Assembly: GCA_019693395.1 (NCBI GenBank)
Contig: JAAMXP010003422.1
Coordinates: 1-10,634, forward strand
DNA from: Ettlia oleoabundans
Lineage: Eukaryota > Chlorophyta > Chlorophyceae > Chlamydomonadales
DNA length: 10,634 nucleotides
Direction of reading: 5' to 3'
In this document: piece after piece, positions 8,578 through 10,634 of the stretch
Numbering within the stretch: position 1 is the first letter of the stretch
How the letters are laid out: the number at the start of each line of letters is the position of its first letter
Position numbers and translations under genes: made by a program
Notes under the pieces: model-generated
Told to the model about the DNA's origin: nothing
What the model saw: only the letters and a program-made list of their open reading frames with translations
Databases searched by the model: none

Positions 8578-8935
8578 GATAACAAAGCTTCCAAGGAGGA
8601 AAGATCGAGACAGAAAGGCACGGCAGGCCACCAAAACAAGAGGACGTGAAGCTTGGTGAAATGCAGGGGAACTCGTCGCCATTACAGGGCTGAGTGCACC
8701 GCTGTATGGTACGACACGGGAGGAAGTACAGAATTGGCTGGGAAACATGCGTTGTATAACTACCGTCGTTGCAAGCAAGGACTTGGAACAAAGAAGGTTT
8801 GGATGTGTGCATGGCTTCAACGAGCAATACAAGCCTATTGCGACAGCTTTAAAGCACGATACCGAATCGTTCAAATTTTAACTATCAAAAAGTAGGCATG
8901 GAACATGAGGCAAAATGAAGCTCACATGGTATCAG

Positions 8936-9371
8936 CTACAGCAGGCAGGAGCTGCCCTGGCTCCTTGTGAAGGTGTGGGTGCCAACCACCAAGCGGCGGC
9001 CGCAGGGCACCAGCTGGTTGATGCAGTAGTACTCGCCAGGAGTGGCAATGCAGGCAACTGTCACATACGCACCCTCGGTGCCGCTGCCCACATCAATCGC
9101 GATGGGAGCCTGGTGAGTGGCGGGCAGCGAGACCTCCTGCACTTCTCCGTGCCGCCGCGCAAAACCAGCCTTGCCTCCCAAACCGCCACCATCATAACCC
9201 GCCATGACCTGGGCCTCAAACTTCTTCAACTCCCTGATCGTGTTGAAGCGGCTTATGTGTGCCAGTACTCACAGCTCGAGCGATTCTCAACGTAGATACG
9301 TTTGGCCTTGCTGCGGCTGAAAAGCCAACCTGGCTTTTCGTGCTTCACAACAACAGTAGCGTTGCTCTCGC
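8936..9371 (-). pseudogene. Second copy of the ARM gene's last exon, with a one-base frameshift
   Basis: The copy follows a good acceptor (CTTTTTGCAG ending at 9372) and starts with the same GCGAGAGC as exon 3. It opens ESNATVVVKHEKPGW and continues through RIYVENRSSC. There it lacks the base matching position 3617 of copy 1, between 9268 and 9269, and reaches a TAA at 9255-9253. Downstream, the original frame is open to the same TAG end (8938-8936; GSGTEGAYVTV, SSCLL). Besides the deletion it has one extra codon (Phe after GWL). By hand I count roughly 20 synonymous and 15 replacement codon differences, so the sequence seems to have been under constraint for most of its divergence. It may be a recent pseudogene, a gene with an assembly error, or the last exon of another gene. 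No upstream exon was identified. Confidence 0.75.
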
Positions 9372-10258
9372 CTGCAAAAAGCAGGTGGGCAAAATAGTTG
9401 TCAGCTGAGGCACTTCACAAGGGCGAGAAACCTTGCAAGACCTGTCATCAGCCCACGATGCCCACATAACACAACAAGTACGCCCTGCTGTGGGCCCCGG
9501 CGCCATTTTTGTGCCCCGAATGCAGCATCTCGATGCGCAAGACTCCTACTCCGGAAGCTGGGCTGCATTCTGGCCAACGTTCAGCCGCCTGCCACCCTTT
9601 CAGAACTACTAGCCTATTATGCGGGGCAAGAATGGGGCGTGACTGAGGGCTGGTCAGAATGCAGCAGTGAAGTGCCCAACCTCGGCAGCTGCGCTGCATT
9701 TCTGCCACACTGCAGCTTATCAATCACCTCCCTCCCCAAAAAGCGCTCAGTCGCTGGTGGGGATGAGGACAGGGGACTACAACAGTCATGTCCGCTTGAT
9801 GTTTACCACCACCAACACCATGTGGTGCACTGCTGGCGTCATCACCCTCACCATCGCCACATCGCCGCTAGCCAGGTTAACTTATACTCCTGGAGACTGT
9901 TAATGTTGGGATCCTGCTTGAGCAGTGTTACACCCCTTCAAAAGCACATTGCTGTGACGGACCCCCACGCCACATGGCACATCGCTGGAAAGGTTTGAGT
10001 GGCACAACAGGCACACAAAAGGGAAGGATAAGAAGGGGCACATAGTGGTGAACAAGCGAGGAGCCAAGGAGGCACTGTCCAAATGCTGATAAAACTTGCT
10101 GAAAAGCTGACCAGCGGGGTTCACAGACGCAAAGTGCAGAGTGCAGTGCATCACATGTGGGAATGGGCTTCTGAGAGCATTTGATCAACCTGAATTTCTG
10201 CATAAATGTGTTGAGCCAATATACGTCCCCAGCTCGCCGCCTGCAGCCAGTCAGCCGC
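9372..10258. other. No convincing gene; expected site of the second copy's upstream exons
   Basis: Were the second copy a full tandem duplicate, exon 2 would lie near 9660-9760 and ARM repeats from about 9950 onwards. Neither is present: no trace of LLGSVSLDQTLMTQF or of the VQE/AAGA repeat pattern was found. The minus frame at 9448-9723 and the plus frames 9639-9998 show no motif. Short CCA/CAC-rich stretches occur near 9806-9870, and a minus-strand TGTAA lies at 9932-9928. Confidence 0.5.
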
Positions 10259-10495
10259 CTACAAGATGTGCGGCTGCTGCTGCTGACTCAGAAACACCGG
10301 CCCCGCCTCCGACAGCCTGAATCCCAGGGAACAGCTGCCAGGTGGCGCGAGCTCGGCATTCACCCTTACTGCTCCTAGTACTGCTGCTGGTACTGCCAGC
10401 GGGAAGCATGCTGTGGTGTCTCGTCGTGTGATGACCAGTTTACCGGTGCTGCTGGCGGGCCTGCCTCGTTCCAAAGGCTCCATCTCAACCACCAG
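10259..10495 (-). CDS. Candidate terminal exon of an unknown gene (78 codons plus stop)
   Basis: On the minus strand an acceptor-like GTTGTTGCTGCAG ends at 10496. It is followed by an open frame starting LVVEMEPLERGRPASSTGK and ending QQQQPHIL before a TAG at 10261-10259. The composition resembles a real protein more than neighbouring frames do: mixed charged and hydrophobic residues, mostly G/C-ending codons and a short Q run. I do not recognise a domain. No ATG-started exon lies within the window, so the rest of the gene would be to the right of 10634. A weaker internal donor (ACCG^GTAAAC, phase 1, near 10443) could in principle join it to the exon copy at 9371, which also starts in phase 1; this is speculation. 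It could also be chance openness in GC-rich DNA. Confidence 0.32.
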   Translation of the reverse strand: MVVEMEPLERGRPASSTGKLVITRRDTTACFPLAVPAAVLGAVRVNAELAPPGSCSLGFRLSEAGPVFLSQQQQPHIL

Positions 10496-10585
10496 CTGCA
10501 GCAACAACGCGAAAAGACAAGCAGTGAGCGGACTGCTTTAGACGCACGGGCCTTGTGGCCGGTAGTGGTGGTGGCCTCTGAAAGG

Positions 10586-10610
10586 GTGTGTGTGTGTATT
10601 GGGGGGGGGG
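10586..10610. repeat. Microsatellite: TG run followed by ten G
   Basis: A (TG)n tract of about 13 bases is followed by ATT and then ten consecutive G at 10601-10610. Such tracts vary in length and are prone to sequencing error. No function is implied. Confidence 0.85.
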
Positions 10611-10634
10611 ACCGCGGTGCTAAGGCAATGGGTT

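Larger units (their letters stand above)
7600..8935. repeat. Segmental duplication, copy 2: flank downstream of the second exon copy
   Basis: This is the partner of 1970-3190. It keeps the same order of anchors and ends in the exon copy at 8936. It differs from copy 1 by a 22-bp tandem duplication (7734-7777), a small hairpin insertion (8552-8577) and many substitutions. The plus-strand frame at 8344-8649 starts with GTG and has no counterpart frame in copy 1, so it is not called. A TGTAA on the minus strand at 8686-8682 lies about 250 nt beyond the exon copy and could serve as a poly(A) signal. Confidence 0.7.

Noticed and set aside
8344..8649. Plus-strand frame of 101 codons in copy 2 of the flank
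   Set aside because: It starts with GTG and has no corresponding frame in copy 1; the segment is duplicated non-coding flank.
1..10634. tRNA, rRNA, CRISPR array or bacterial-type operon
   Set aside because: No cloverleaf with a GTTCRANNC-type arm, no regularly spaced direct repeats with unique spacers, and no ribosome-binding-site-led gene series were seen on either strand.

Overview
The window looks like nuclear DNA from a chlorophycean green alga, probably Chlamydomonadales/Volvocales. The reasons are moderately GC-rich sequence full of CTG/CAG runs, one clear intron-containing gene with short GT-AG introns, and a TGTAA motif (the usual poly(A) signal of this group) soon after the stop codon. 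The assignment rests on style, not on a database match. No bacterial-type operon, tRNA, rRNA, CRISPR array or phage gene was seen.

The one well-supported gene is on the minus strand, 6190 down to 3284. Its first exon encodes about 14 armadillo (ARM) repeats, eight of them exactly 42 codons long. A hand-built splice model adds two more exons (4110-4009 and 3717-3284). Both introns have good GT-AG sites, both junctions are phase 1, and the total is 2427 nt, exactly 809 codons. The predicted 808-residue protein ends in a roughly 178-residue region that I do not recognise.

The last exon has a second copy at 9371-8936, about 91% identical by hand alignment and with its own 3' splice acceptor. That copy carries a one-base deletion, and no ARM coding sequence lies upstream of it. 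The flank downstream of both copies is also related: 1.97-3.72 kb and 7.6-9.37 kb share collinear anchors offset by about 5.6 kb. This is an old, diverged segmental duplication whose homology stops close to the 5' edge of the last exon.

Layout from left to right: 1-135 possible reverse-transcriptase remnant; 135-576 GC-rich, unassigned; 577-1025 two tandem copies of a ~235-bp repeat; 1026-1462 nothing convincing; 1463-1791 (minus) possible DUF1772-like broken gene; 1970-3190 duplicated flank, copy 1; 3284-6190 ARM gene; 6191-7204 upstream sequence; 7205-7352 ~37-bp minisatellite; 7353-7600 nothing convincing; 7600-8935 duplicated flank, copy 2; 8936-9371 second copy of the last exon; 9372-10258 nothing convincing; 10259-10495 (minus) candidate terminal exon; 10586-10610 microsatellite.

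I see no evidence for a multi-gene system. The most interesting point is the ARM array joined to an unrecognised C-terminal exon that also occurs nearby without the ARM part.
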